Shown: positions 30,094-38,994 of the stretch, one piece after another | Layout: each line of letters starts with the position of its first letter | Position numbering within the stretch: the first letter of the stretch is position 1 | DNA from: Hyphomonadaceae bacterium | Lineage (GTDB): Bacteria; Pseudomonadota; Alphaproteobacteria; Caulobacterales; Hyphomonadaceae | Assembly: GCA_024743315.1 (NCBI GenBank) | Contig: JANSWU010000004.1 | Location: forward strand, 1 to 64,000 | Length of the DNA stretch: 64,000 bases | Reading direction: 5' to 3' | Notes under the pieces: model-generated | What the model was told of the DNA's origin: nothing | Seen by the model: only the letters and a program-made list of their open reading frames with translations | Database searches by the model: none | Made by a program: the position numbers and the translations under genes

Positions 30094-30254
30094 GTGTGCA
30101 GAAATACACACACGATTTCAACCTGATCTGAGCGCCGCATTCGGCTGCCATTCATCTCCCGGCGCCTGCCCGAAGATTGCCATTTTGTTAGACAAGGGTG
30201 GCATCTGGACCGAGTTCGAGTCAGATTGAACTTAAAAAGAATCAGGGGTCGACC

Positions 30255-31103
30255 ATGAAAACCATCGCCACACTTGCTACCGCGCTCGCTCTGACCGGCT
30301 TTGCCAGCGCTCAGAACGCGCAATCAGATGACTTGCTCACATCCGTCACCCTGGAAGACCTGAAGAACCTCGTAAAGGCGGAGGGTCATACTTATAATCA
30401 GGACCTTCCGAATGGCGTGGGAATTGGTGCCGAAGATGAGGATGGCCTGAATTATGTGGTTCGCGGCGCCGCCTGTAGCGACGGCACCAATTGCTTGGGT
30501 GTTGAGTTCATGATCATGTATTTTGGCGCCCATGACGCTGAATTCGCAAATAACATCAATCAGCGCTTTTCCGCGATCAAGGCGACCGTGAACGACGGAA
30601 ACCTGATCCTGTCGCGTTATTTGATCCTCGATGCTGGGCAAACCCGGGAAAACCTTTCCGTCAATCTTCGCAACGCGCTTGCGATTGCTGGCCAGGTTCA
30701 AAGTGGTGAGGATTTCTCGCCCAGCACCAATGCCACGTCCGATGCCCCGTCAAACGAGCAACCGGCCTCCAGCGCTATCGATTTCGGCGACGATTCCGGC
30801 GAGTACGCCAATGATGCGGCTTGCGATGATGGTCGGTTTACAGACGAAGGCGATGACTGGTCTTACCAGCGTGCGCATGTCAAACGCGACGCTACCGATT
30901 GCCGGACCCTGTACGAAGCCGGGGAGATCACGCTTTATATCGATTTCGGCGACAATTCAGGCGCCTATGCAGATGACGATACGTGCGACGATAATCGCTT
31001 CACGGGCGAAGGGCGGTCCATCCTGCAAACAGATAGCCATGTCGGGCGCGACGCGGCTGACTGCGTTGCCGCCTACCAAGCCGGGACCATTGACCGCCCC
31101 TAG
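30255..31103 (+). CDS. Secreted YbjN-like protein with two tandem acidic repeats
   Basis: The 282-residue protein has a signal peptide (MKTIATLATALALTGFASAQ) and an N-terminal YbjN-like domain (about residues 25-150). The C-terminal half contains two copies of an Asp-rich module of about 53 residues: IDFGDDSGEYANDAACDDGRF and IDFGDNSGAYADDDTCDDNRF. Each copy is closed by a second cysteine (DATDC, DAADC) and an AGxI segment, so each module likely has one disulfide. The Asp clusters could bind calcium. AGGGG lies before the ATG at 30255. Function is unknown. Confidence 0.72.
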   Translation: MKTIATLATALALTGFASAQNAQSDDLLTSVTLEDLKNLVKAEGHTYNQDLPNGVGIGAEDEDGLNYVVRGAACSDGTNCLGVEFMIMYFGAHDAEFANNINQRFSAIKATVNDGNLILSRYLILDAGQTRENLSVNLRNALAIAGQVQSGEDFSPSTNATSDAPSNEQPASSAIDFGDDSGEYANDAACDDGRFTDEGDDWSYQRAHVKRDATDCRTLYEAGEITLYIDFGDNSGAYADDDTCDDNRFTGEGRSILQTDSHVGRDAADCVAAYQAGTIDRP

Positions 31104-31221
31104 CCTGCGCAAACTGCTCACGCAAAAGTGCGAACATCGCCAAAATAATAGATGCGTGACGGCGCAATCGATATTATATCGGTAATGCCGCATGCCGCGG
31201 TGTCTAATAAGGAATACGCGT

Positions 31222-31371
31222 ATGAGCGGTCTCAAGAAAAAGGGCCCTGCGCGACGCGCCCCGAAGCGGGTGCGACAGGCTCAAGTCTCTGTCTTTCCAA
31301 TGATCCTGGCGAACAGCCGCAAACGCAATCGCCGAGACAGTCTGAAAGGCTTCTTCTTCGAAAATGACTGA
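31222..31371 (+). CDS. 49-residue basic microprotein upstream of speG
   Basis: An ATG at 31222 with AAGGA 8 nt upstream opens a 49-codon frame. The product starts [20 protein letters not shown], has a short hydrophobic centre (VSVFPMILA) and ends KGFFFEND. It is strongly basic, as for a nucleic-acid- or ribosome-associated peptide. Its end overlaps the speG ATG (31364) by 8 nt in another frame, so the two are probably translationally coupled. A palindrome CGATAT-T-ATATCG (31169-31181) lies upstream. No family was recognised. Confidence 0.55.
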   Translation: MSGLKKKGPARRAPKRVRQAQVSVFPMILANSRKRNRRDSLKGFFFEND

Positions 31372-31957
31372 TCAACCTCTCGGTCAACCGGCCGACACCC
31401 AATCGGCGGCGCGCGTCCACTTGCGTGCGCTGGAGCGCGATGACCTGCGCTTTGTGCACGGGCTGAATAATAATCGCCGCGTGATGCGCTACTGGTTCGA
31501 AGAGCCCTATGAGTCCTTTGTTGAACTGGAAGAGCTGTACCTCAAACACATTCATGATCAGTCGGAACGCCGGTTCATCATCCAGACTCCCGATGGTGTG
31601 TCGGTTGGCCTGGTAGAACTGGTCGAGATTACTTACATTCACCGCCGGGCAGAATTCCAGATCATCATCGCCCCGACGCATCAGGGACAAGGCTTTTCCA
31701 AGCCAGCCACGCTGGCCGCGCTCGACTATGCGTTCCGCGTGCTCAACCTGCACAAGGTCTATCTCATCGTCGCGACCGAAAACCCGATTGCCGTCAGTGT
31801 CTATGAGGATTGCGGCTTCAAGGAAGAAGGCCGCTTACACGACGAATTCTTCGTCGATGGCGCCTATCAGGATGCGCTGCGCATGTATCAGACCCAACCG
31901 CGCTATTTGGCGAAAGCGGCCGGGGCGCAAAAGAATCGTTTGAGACCCGTCGAGTAA
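31364..31957 (+). CDS. speG: Spermidine N1-acetyltransferase
   Basis: The 197-residue GNAT enzyme closely matches E. coli SpeG in its core: [58 protein letters not shown] and [15 protein letters not shown]. It acetylates spermidine and spermine to prevent polyamine toxicity. The CoA-binding loop [11 protein letters not shown] is close to the usual Q/RxxGxG/A motif. It begins inside the 3-prime end of the 49-residue microprotein gene and is followed 37 nt later by the RimB-RimK fusion gene. Confidence 0.93.
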   Translation: MTDQPLGQPADTQSAARVHLRALERDDLRFVHGLNNNRRVMRYWFEEPYESFVELEELYLKHIHDQSERRFIIQTPDGVSVGLVELVEITYIHRRAEFQIIIAPTHQGQGFSKPATLAALDYAFRVLNLHKVYLIVATENPIAVSVYEDCGFKEEGRLHDEFFVDGAYQDALRMYQTQPRYLAKAAGAQKNRLRPVE

Positions 31958-31994
31958 ACGCTACATCGCTCGCGTGACCGCGAACGGACCCGAA

Positions 31995-33386
31995 ATGACA
32001 GAACAATTCACCCTCGGCTGGGAAGAATGGATCAGCCTTCCTGATCTCGGCTTGCCGGCCATCAAGGCAAAAGTCGATACCGGTGCGAAGACCTCGGCCC
32101 TGCACGCGGTCGAGATTGAACCCTTTGGCCCATCGGACAATCCGCAGGTCCGCTTCCTGATCCAGCCCGATCCGAAAAATCCTAATCTCGAGCTGACTTG
32201 CTCGGCGCGCGTGGTCGATCGTCGTGACGTCACCAGTTCGAATGGCGAAACCGAATTGCGTTACGTGATCGAGACGCAGGCGCGCATGGGCGATAAGAGC
32301 TGGCCGATCCAGATCTCGCTGACCAATCGCGAAAACATGGCCTATCGCATGCTGATCGGGCGCCGCGCGATTGATGAGGACATGGTGGTCGACCCGAACG
32401 TTTCCTTCGCCCAGCCCGAATTGAGCTTTGACGCTTACAAGACCCTGCCCAAGCGCAAACCGGTGCGCCGGCCTTTGCGGGTGGCGCTCCTGTCACGGGA
32501 ACCCAATACATATTCGACGCGGCGCTTGGTCGAAGCCGGCGAGAAGCGCGGGCATGTGGTCGAAGTGATCGACACACGGCGATGCTATATGCGCATTGGA
32601 GGGCTGCGTCCTGAAGTGCATTATGACGGTGAGAGCCTGCCTTATTATGACGCAGTCATACCGCGCATCGGCGCTTCCCTGACCTCCTACGGGACCGCCG
32701 TCTTGCGCCAGTTTGCCAGCACCGGCGCCTATCCGCTCAATAGCGCCGACGGGATCATCGCAAGCCGCGACAAGTTGCTGGCACACCAGCTCCTATCAGA
32801 CGCCAATATCGGCATGCCGCTCACCGCCTTTGCCAGCTCGCCAAAAGATACCAAGGATCTGATCCAATTGGTCGGCGGCTCGCCCGTCGTGGTCAAGCTC
32901 CTGCAATCGACGCAAGGGCGTGGGGTAGTGCTTGCCGAAACCCGCAAGGCCGCCGAAAGCCTGGTCGATGCGTTTCGCGGCCTCGACGCCAATTTCCTGG
33001 TTCAGCAATTTGTCTCTGAAGCGGCGGGCGCCGATGTTCGCTGCTTTGTGGTTGGCAATCGCGTCGTCGGGGCGATGCGGCGCAAAGCGGCTGAGGGTGA
33101 GTTTCGTTCCAACCTGCATCGCGGCGGCACAGCAGAAGCGGTGCGCCTGACCAAACAGGAACGCGATACCGCCCGCAAAGCCGCACGTGTGCTCGGCCTG
33201 AAAGTCGCCGGCGTCGACATTTTGCAATCCGAAACCGGACCGAAAGTGCTGGAAGTCAATTCCTCGCCGGGACTGGAAGGCATCGAAAAAACCACCGGGA
33301 CCGATGTCGCCGATCTGATTTATGAATTCCTCGAATCCCGGGTCCGTCCGCTGTCCAAAAACAAGGATGCCCTGCGCGCGAGCTAA
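31995..33386 (+). CDS. RimB-like retropepsin domain fused to RimK-type ATP-grasp ligase
   Basis: The 463-residue protein has two parts. Residues 1-145 form a RimB/ATP-dependent zinc-protease-like domain with the aspartic-protease-type [12 protein letters not shown] (residues 27-38). Residues 165-455 form an ATP-grasp ligase with [35 protein letters not shown] and [18 protein letters not shown], matching RimK. RimK adds glutamates to ribosomal protein S6, and RimB trims poly-glutamate. The fusion may join addition and removal. The ATG at 31995 is preferred to an in-frame GTG at 31974. Its stop overlaps arfB by 4 nt. Confidence 0.88.
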   Translation: MTEQFTLGWEEWISLPDLGLPAIKAKVDTGAKTSALHAVEIEPFGPSDNPQVRFLIQPDPKNPNLELTCSARVVDRRDVTSSNGETELRYVIETQARMGDKSWPIQISLTNRENMAYRMLIGRRAIDEDMVVDPNVSFAQPELSFDAYKTLPKRKPVRRPLRVALLSREPNTYSTRRLVEAGEKRGHVVEVIDTRRCYMRIGGLRPEVHYDGESLPYYDAVIPRIGASLTSYGTAVLRQFASTGAYPLNSADGIIASRDKLLAHQLLSDANIGMPLTAFASSPKDTKDLIQLVGGSPVVVKLLQSTQGRGVVLAETRKAAESLVDAFRGLDANFLVQQFVSEAAGADVRCFVVGNRVVGAMRRKAAEGEFRSNLHRGGTAEAVRLTKQERDTARKAARVLGLKVAGVDILQSETGPKVLEVNSSPGLEGIEKTTGTDVADLIYEFLESRVRPLSKNKDALRAS

Positions 33387-33817
33387 TCTTCTCGCGAAAC
33401 TTTCCCGCGCAGCGCTTTGACCTGACCGCGCTGTTTCTTTTCGTTCAAGCGCCGCCGCACCGAAGCACGTGTCGGTTTGGTTCTGATTCGTTTGCGTGGC
33501 GGTTCGGCCACATCCCGCACCATTTGCGCCAAGCGTTTGCGCGCCGCTTCGCGGTTGAGCGCCTGGCTGCGATGATCCTTGGCTTCAAGGACAAGCTCTC
33601 CTTCGCGCGTGATCCGGCCGCCATAACGGCGCTTGAAACGAGCCTTGACCGCCGCCGGGATCGAACTCGCCGTGACGTTCCAGCGTAGCTGCACGGCGGT
33701 CGAGACTTTATTGACATTCTGCCCGCCCGGACCTGATGCTCGAACGAACTGCTCGCTTAGCTCCCATTCCGGGATCCGGATCGTCTCCGTCACAAACACG
33801 TGATCGCTGGCCGACAT
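33383..33817 (-). CDS. arfB: Alternative ribosome rescue factor (YaeJ/ArfB-type peptidyl-tRNA hydrolase)
   Basis: The 144-residue protein carries the release-factor GGQ motif (residues 31-33 in [14 protein letters not shown]) and a basic Arg/Lys-rich C-terminal tail ([21 protein letters not shown]) that inserts into the empty mRNA channel. Together these define ArfB rather than RF1/RF2. It frees ribosomes stalled at mRNA ends. The ATG at 33817 is chosen; an upstream extension to 33868 is not conserved. It is convergent to, and overlaps by 4 nt, the RimB-RimK gene. Confidence 0.92.
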   Translation of the reverse strand: MSASDHVFVTETIRIPEWELSEQFVRASGPGGQNVNKVSTAVQLRWNVTASSIPAAVKARFKRRYGGRITREGELVLEAKDHRSQALNREAARKRLAQMVRDVAEPPRKRIRTKPTRASVRRRLNEKKQRGQVKALRGKVSRED

Positions 33818-33935
33818 GAAAACTCCGTTCAGGGTCAATTCAGGCAGCATGCCTAGAGATGTATGCAAGGCTTGTCACGAGCAGCCGAAATCGTGGGTGC
33901 CTGGGGGCGCCGAAATCAAGGAAAGGAGGGCAGAT

Positions 33936-35015
33936 ATGTCCATCCTTACAAAACTGACCAGCGGTGTGGCGGCAATTGCTCTTTCCGCCGGAACACTGGC
34001 ACCAGCGGCCTTTGCAGACCGCCAGGAGCGCGACCGACGTCCCTCTGTCAGCGCTGATCGCATTGCAGATCGCGGCGATCGTCGCCGCGCGGAAGTTCCA
34101 CGCAGCGAACGCCGGGTTCAGGCCGAACGCCGGGTGCGCAATGAAGCCCGCCCGCGTGATCGCGGCGAACTTCGTGGCGGCGAGCGTCGCATGGAGCGCC
34201 GTGACAATCGTCAATTCCAACAAAGACAAGACCGGCGCGTTGAACGCCGCGATAATCGCCAGTTCGAACAACGTCAGGACCGCCGCGCTGAGCGCCGGGA
34301 TAACCGCCAGTTCGAACAGCGCCAGGATCGCCGCGCCGAGCGCCGGGATAACCGTCAGTTCGAACAGCGCCAGGATCGCCGCGCCGAGCGCCGCGAAGAT
34401 CGTCGTTTCGAACAGCGTCAGGATCGCCGCGCCGAACGTCGGGCCGAGCGCCGGTTTGAAAACCGTCAGGAGAACCGGCAGATCCGCCGCAACTCCTATG
34501 ATCGCGGTTATGATCAGGGCTATCGCAATGCCCGCGGCGACGTTCGCGCCCGTCAGCATGATCGTTATCACCGCAACCGGAATTATCGCGGCGATCGGCA
34601 TTATGGTCATCGGAATTATCGCAGTGACCGGCACTACCGCCATCACCGCAATTTCAACCGTTATTATCGCCGGCATCATAATGGCTATCATTATCGCCAC
34701 GCCTATCGGCATCATAATTTCCGGCACTATTCGCCGCGTGCTTATTACTGGGGTGGACATCGTCCGTTCTATTATTACTCGCGGCCGACCTTCCGGTTTG
34801 TCTATGATCGGCATTATGTCCCGGCCTATCGGATTGGCGGTTATTATGGCTACCACACCAACACGATCATTATCGGTGATTATGATTATTGGGGCCTGTA
34901 TGATCCGCCGCACGGTTATCACTGGGTGCACGATTATGATAGCGGCGACGCGATCCTTGCATCGATTGCCACCGGGGCGATTATTGGCCTCGTCATTGGC
35001 GCCCTGGCCGACTAG
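33936..35015 (+). CDS. Secreted Arg/His/Tyr-rich repeat protein (RcnB-like C-terminus)
   Basis: The 359-residue protein has a signal peptide (MSILTKLTSGVAAIALSAGT..., cleaved near AFADR) and six tandem 16-residue units centred on ERRDNRQFEQRQDRRA (residues 87-182). A His/Tyr/Arg/Asn-rich zone follows (about 190-300). The C-terminal part, with YYGYHTNTIIIGDYDYWGLY and a final hydrophobic glycine-rich helix, resembles RcnB-type periplasmic proteins. A strong AAAGGAGGG box precedes the ATG at 33936. The His-rich zone might bind metal; function is unknown. Confidence 0.75.
   Translation: MSILTKLTSGVAAIALSAGTLAPAAFADRQERDRRPSVSADRIADRGDRRRAEVPRSERRVQAERRVRNEARPRDRGELRGGERRMERRDNRQFQQRQDRRVERRDNRQFEQRQDRRAERRDNRQFEQRQDRRAERRDNRQFEQRQDRRAERREDRRFEQRQDRRAERRAERRFENRQENRQIRRNSYDRGYDQGYRNARGDVRARQHDRYHRNRNYRGDRHYGHRNYRSDRHYRHHRNFNRYYRRHHNGYHYRHAYRHHNFRHYSPRAYYWGGHRPFYYYSRPTFRFVYDRHYVPAYRIGGYYGYHTNTIIIGDYDYWGLYDPPHGYHWVHDYDSGDAILASIATGAIIGLVIGALAD
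34194..34481 (+). repeat. Six 48-bp tandem repeats inside the secreted Arg-rich protein gene
   Basis: Six 48-bp units encode versions of ERRDNRQFEQRQDRRA. The third and fourth units are nearly identical at the DNA level; units one and six are the most diverged. The reading frame is kept in all units, so copy number could change without frameshift. Confidence 0.85.
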
Positions 35016-35049
35016 ATCCCACCGCGGTGCGTTTAACGCGCCCAAAACC

Positions 35050-35075
35050 CACCCACTGGCCCCGGTCAGTGGGTG
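35050..35075 (+). terminator. Intrinsic terminator of the Arg-rich protein gene
   Basis: CACCCACTG (35050-35058) and CAGTGGGTG (35067-35075) form a perfect 9-bp stem followed by TTTTT. It lies 35 nt past the stop codon at 35015. Confidence 0.88.
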
Positions 35076-35157
35076 TTTTTCTATGCGAAGATCACATTTT
35101 TATCTCAACCGCGATTTATTCACCTTTCATTAGGCATGACTCATGCTTAGTTAGCCT

Positions 35158-35187
35158 TGTCCGGTGCAATCAAATGACCGCCGGACA
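35158..35187 (+). promoter_or_regulatory. Leader hairpin before the microgene at 35220
   Basis: TGTCCGG (35158-35164) and CCGGACA (35181-35187) form a 7-bp stem 14 nt before an AAAGGAGGTGATC ribosome binding site. Just upstream is a near-palindrome GCATGACTCATGC that could be an operator. No confident promoter boxes were assigned. Confidence 0.35.
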
Positions 35188-35219
35188 TAGTCGTTCAACA
35201 GCTGAAAGGAGGTGATCCA

Positions 35220-35300
35220 ATGTCGAGTGAGAAACCAGGAACGGTGATTGGATCCGTTTGTGTGAAGGTTTTTTTGGAGCAGCCTCTAAAAACACTCTAG
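35220..35300 (+). CDS. 26-residue microprotein with ideal Shine-Dalgarno sequence
   Basis: An ATG at 35220 is preceded by GAAAGGAGGTGATCCA, which is complementary to essentially the whole 3-prime end of 16S rRNA. This is far stronger than any other site in the window. The frame has 26 codons (starts MSSEKPGTVIGSVCVKVFLE) and ends at TAG 35298-35300. A GCAGCCTC/GAGGCTGC hairpin (35279-35325 region) and then a terminator (35384-35408) follow. The peptide has no recognised family. It could be a leader peptide, a microprotein, or the visible part of a structured dual-function RNA. Confidence 0.45.
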   Translation: MSSEKPGTVIGSVCVKVFLEQPLKTL

Positions 35301-35383
35301 CACAGTCTTGAGGCTGCTTGTTGCGGGCTGAGCCCCGGCAATGTTGAACGCAGCCAAGGATTCAAGAGCCATCCGGCTCACGG

Positions 35384-35408
35384 ACCCCAGCCGAGACCCG
35401 GCTGGGGT
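35384..35408 (+). terminator. Strong intrinsic terminator ending the microgene unit
   Basis: ACCCCAGCCG (35384-35393) and CGGCTGGGGT (35399-35408) form a perfect 10-bp stem with a 5-nt loop, followed by TTTCCTT. It lies 43 nt past the end of the convergent sulfatase gene (35451), which it may also serve in part. Confidence 0.82.
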
Positions 35409-35450
35409 TTTCCTTATTTGAAAATATGGAAAAGCCGATACAGGATTCGC

Positions 35451-37088
35451 TTATGGGTCCGCCTCATCGACCGGTTTCGGTTCGGTGATCGTGCCAAAAC
35501 GCTCAATCTTCTCCACGGAATCAGGAGTGAATTGTTGCAGTCGATCCGGCGCTCCATCCGGGCGCAGCCAACGTTCTGGGAACTCTGCCGCTTGTGAGCG
35601 ATCTTCATGGCGAAACACGGTGCCGCTACTGGTGCGCTGTGTGTAGCGGATCAAGTTCTCACCCTGCGCATTTTGCACGCCTTCAAACAGCGCTTTGCGC
35701 AATGCCACCTTGGTTTCAACAGAAGCAGGGTCGTCGATCAAGTTCACCCGCTCATGCGGATCATCGACGAGATTGTAGAGCTCTTCCAAGTCCCAGACCC
35801 CATGATACTGGATCAGCTTGTGGGTTGGGGTCCGGATCGCAAACGTGGTTGGCGTTGACGGAAAGTCATATTCCCAGAAATATTCGTAGAACAGCGTATC
35901 GCGCCAGGATTCGTCTTCGCCATCTTCAATCAATGTGGCCATCGAACGGCCCTCATAATGATCTGGCACTTCAAGCCCGGCCCAAGCCAAGATCGTCGGT
36001 GCAATATCGAGATTGGCCACAACTTCATCAATCTTGGTACCGGGTACAAACCGTGACGGCGCATACATGATCAACGGCACGCGCATGCTTTCTTCGTAGG
36101 CGTTTCGTTTGTCGATCAGACCATGCTCGCCAAACATGAAACCATTATCGCCCATGAGCACGACAATGGTATTTTCGCTCAGGCCGGCTTGATCAAGCCA
36201 AGTGAGTAATTCGCCGAGGCTGTCATCGACGGCACTCAGCGAACGATTGTACTCGCGGCGATATTCGCGGACGTCCAAGTCAGAGTGATACGGGAAATCG
36301 ATCCCGTGCCAGCTATTGCGCTGGTTCTGGACCCAAAGCGGTTTGCCGTCCCGATTTGCTGGCGTGTCGAGTCCGCTCGCGGGCAAGTCGGGCAGCCGAT
36401 CGGCATAAAGTTCCTGATGCCGTTCGGCGGGGATGAAATCTGCATGCACCGCCTTGTGCGACAGATAGAGCAGGAAGGGTTGGTCCTGATCGACCGTGCC
36501 GAGCCAGTTCAAAGCATAATCGGTGAGCTCGTCTGTGATATAATCGGTTTGTGGCACGCGCGCGCCGTTTACATTCAACCAGGACTGGTTGCCATTATTG
36601 ATCGGGCGGTAATGCCCCTGTCCTTTGAAACTGACCCAATGATCGAAACCCGGTTGCGGGTCGTCGCCGTGCGCGCCCATGTGCCACTTGCCAATAAAGG
36701 CGGTCTGATAACCTGCCATCTGCAGGCGCTCCGGGAAGAATTCGAGGTGCGAGACATCGACGCGATTATTATCCACCACACCATGCGTATGCATGTACTG
36801 GCCCGTGAGCAGGGTCGCGCGAGAGGGTGAACACAGGGATGTGGTCACAAAAGCGTTCTCGAAATGCACCCCTTCGTTCAGCATCTTATCCATGACCGGA
36901 GTATCAATGTTCGGATCGAGCGCCCCTATCGCGTCATAGCGTTGATCATCGGTGAGCACGAAGATGATGTTCGGCGACGCCGCTGCGTGGTCATGTTGCT
37001 CCGGGAGAGGCGGCGAGGCGAGCTCGGTGGCGCAGCCGGACACACTCATCGCCGCAAATGCCCCGCTAAAACTGAATATCCTGGACAT
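35451..37088 (-). CDS. Sulfatase lipoprotein
   Basis: This 545-residue alkaline-phosphatase-superfamily enzyme begins MSRIFSFSGAFAAMSVSGCA, a signal peptide with lipobox VSGC and lipidated Cys19. The sulfatase signature is CSPSRATLLTGQ with Cys86, the residue turned into formylglycine. Metal ligands include D47-D48 (LTDDQR) and the later LMGDNGFMFGEHG. It hydrolyses sulfate esters, probably of marine polysaccharides or other sulfated compounds, outside the inner membrane. The formylglycine-generating enzyme is not in the window. Substrate is unknown. Confidence 0.92.
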   Translation of the reverse strand: MSRIFSFSGAFAAMSVSGCATELASPPLPEQHDHAAASPNIIFVLTDDQRYDAIGALDPNIDTPVMDKMLNEGVHFENAFVTTSLCSPSRATLLTGQYMHTHGVVDNNRVDVSHLEFFPERLQMAGYQTAFIGKWHMGAHGDDPQPGFDHWVSFKGQGHYRPINNGNQSWLNVNGARVPQTDYITDELTDYALNWLGTVDQDQPFLLYLSHKAVHADFIPAERHQELYADRLPDLPASGLDTPANRDGKPLWVQNQRNSWHGIDFPYHSDLDVREYRREYNRSLSAVDDSLGELLTWLDQAGLSENTIVVLMGDNGFMFGEHGLIDKRNAYEESMRVPLIMYAPSRFVPGTKIDEVVANLDIAPTILAWAGLEVPDHYEGRSMATLIEDGEDESWRDTLFYEYFWEYDFPSTPTTFAIRTPTHKLIQYHGVWDLEELYNLVDDPHERVNLIDDPASVETKVALRKALFEGVQNAQGENLIRYTQRTSSGTVFRHEDRSQAAEFPERWLRPDGAPDRLQQFTPDSVEKIERFGTITEPKPVDEADP

Positions 37089-37274
37089 GTCTATTCCCCC
37101 TTACCCGTCATGCGGCTCCCAATAGGCATGCCATATCGCCAGCAGAAGGTCGATCTTTGCCCGCCAGCGAGGTGGCGTCATAAGAACTCAAACACGCGTT
37201 CGTTTCTGCCCTTGCACTCCGGGTCCGACCGCATACCTGTGAGATTGCGCTTTTTCTTGCAAGGACAACATCTC

Positions 37275-38963
37275 GTGCCCACGCCCCCTGCCAACGTCAA
37301 TTACACGTTCACGTCAAAACAGATCGAGGTTCTGAAAGCCTTCGGGGAGGTCATCACGCACGAGGAAGGCGAAATGCTGGCCCAAGAAGGCACGACCAAG
37401 ATGGATTTCATGGTCACGATTTCCGGTGAAACACATATTTTTGTGCAAACTCCGGACGGACCAAAGCGGGTCGGATGGATGGAGCCCGGTCAATTCGCGG
37501 GCGATATTGCGATCATTACCGGGGCAGCAGCGCTCGCCTCCACGACCATGGGAAAAACCGGTGAAGTCCTGCACATCCCTTATAATCGCCTGCAGGAATT
37601 GCTGGTCGCCAATTCCGAGCTCTCTGACATCATCGTTCAGACACTGACGGCCCGTCGGAACTTCGCGCATGATGCAGACCATGGTGCGGTCATTGTGATT
37701 GGTGCCCCACAGGACCGGTTGGTCTTCACTGCCCGCAACCTCCTATCCAAGTTTGGCGTGCCGCATCGCTGGTTGTCACCGGAAGCCGATCCACTGGCAG
37801 AGCGGCTGATCGCAGCCAAGGGGATCGAACCGGATCAGCTGCCCGTCGTCATTCGCGGCGGTTCGCAAGTCATGATCCGCCCGTCAGCCAAAGAGCTGTC
37901 GAATGCTTTCGGATTCGACCTGCTCAATGATGGCGCATCGGCGGATGTGATCGTTGTTGGCGCGGGACCGGCAGGCCTTGCGGCGAGCGTCTATGCCGCC
38001 TCAGAAGGGCTCAGCGTGATCGCCATCGATTCCGAGAACCCGGGCGGGCAGGCCGGGACATCGTCCAAGATTGAAAACTATCTCGGCTTCCCAACCGGGG
38101 TCTCCGGGCAGGAACTGACGGATCGCGCGGTAATCCAGGCCCTGAAATTCGGAGTCAGCCTGACCGCGCCGGTGAAAGCGTCAACGCTCGAACGCGACGG
38201 CGACGGATTTAAAGTCTCCTTGACCGATGGTCGCGCCATTTCCTCGAAGGCCATCGTCATCGCTACCGGCGCGCAATATCGCCGTCTGCCGATTGATAAT
38301 ATCGAACGCTATGAAGGGCGCGGGGTCTATTATGGCGCCACCCCGATGGAGGCCCAGCTGTGCGGAGGCTCTGAAGCCGTCGTGGTCGGTGCTGGCAATT
38401 CAGCCGGCCAGGGCGCGGTGTTTCTAAGCCAGTCCGCGACCAAGGTGCATGTTATGTATCGCCGCGCCGACATTCGCGAAACCATGTCGGAATATTTGGT
38501 CAAACGGCTCGAAGAAACGCCAAATATTATCCTCCATCCGGAGAGCGAGATCTCAGCGCTGCACGGCATCTCAGGCGCGGATGAACTTGATGATCGCCTG
38601 GTCTCGATCACGCACAAAAACAGCCGCACCGGAGCGGAAGAAAAGTGCGATGCGCCTTTCGTCTTCTTGTTCGTCGGGGCCAAACCGTTCACCGAATGGC
38701 TGCCGCAAAACATGTCCTGCGACAAAACCGGCTTTGTCCGCACGGGCGCCGACTTACAAAATCTGGATTTGGTCAAAGCTGGCTGGTCACTGGACCGTAT
38801 GCCAAGCGAGTACGAAACCAGCTGGCCGCGCGTCTATGCCGTTGGCGATGTTCGCGCCGGTTCGGTCAAACGGGTTGCGTCGGCGGTCGGACAGGGCTCG
38901 GTTGTGGTCAGTCATATTCACCGCGCGCTGGCTGAAATGCGAGAGCTTGCCGAGGCGAGTTGA
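37275..38963 (+). CDS. Cyclic-nucleotide-binding domain fused to thioredoxin-reductase-like FAD oxidoreductase
   Basis: The GTG at 37275, with AAGGA 9 nt upstream, starts a 562-residue protein; an open frame further upstream overlaps the sulfatase promoter region and is rejected. Residues 10-125 form a cNMP-binding-like beta roll (MEPGQFAGDIAIITG). A short glutaredoxin-like segment follows (about 130-215). Residues 222-560 form a thioredoxin reductase module: FAD motif VVGAGPAGLAASVYAA, NADPH motif VVGAGNSAGQGA, and C-terminal YAVGDVRAGSVKRVASAVGQGS. The redox CxxC expected between the two motifs is absent (YYGATPMEAQLCG stands there). Reductase activity on thioredoxin is therefore unlikely; nucleotide-controlled oxidoreductase is the safer call. 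Confidence 0.88.
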   Translation: MPTPPANVNYTFTSKQIEVLKAFGEVITHEEGEMLAQEGTTKMDFMVTISGETHIFVQTPDGPKRVGWMEPGQFAGDIAIITGAAALASTTMGKTGEVLHIPYNRLQELLVANSELSDIIVQTLTARRNFAHDADHGAVIVIGAPQDRLVFTARNLLSKFGVPHRWLSPEADPLAERLIAAKGIEPDQLPVVIRGGSQVMIRPSAKELSNAFGFDLLNDGASADVIVVGAGPAGLAASVYAASEGLSVIAIDSENPGGQAGTSSKIENYLGFPTGVSGQELTDRAVIQALKFGVSLTAPVKASTLERDGDGFKVSLTDGRAISSKAIVIATGAQYRRLPIDNIERYEGRGVYYGATPMEAQLCGGSEAVVVGAGNSAGQGAVFLSQSATKVHVMYRRADIRETMSEYLVKRLEETPNIILHPESEISALHGISGADELDDRLVSITHKNSRTGAEEKCDAPFVFLFVGAKPFTEWLPQNMSCDKTGFVRTGADLQNLDLVKAGWSLDRMPSEYETSWPRVYAVGDVRAGSVKRVASAVGQGSVVVSHIHRALAEMRELAEAS

Positions 38964-38994
38964 CCGGAGCGGGCGTCTCTGAATAAGTCGCGGC

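Noticed and set aside
30205-30225. GTTCGAGTC resembling a tRNA T-loop
   Set aside because: Flanking bases do not form the T-stem and no acceptor or anticodon stem can be built.
33840-35045. Long 401-codon frame on the minus strand opposite the Arg-rich repeat gene
   Set aside because: Low-complexity Ile/Ala/Val product that mirrors the repeats of the plus-strand gene, which has a signal peptide and a strong ribosome binding site.
36864-37274. In-frame N-terminal extension of the cNMP/FAD oxidoreductase
   Set aside because: It overlaps the sulfatase 5-prime end and has no domain; the GTG at 37275 has a good ribosome binding site.
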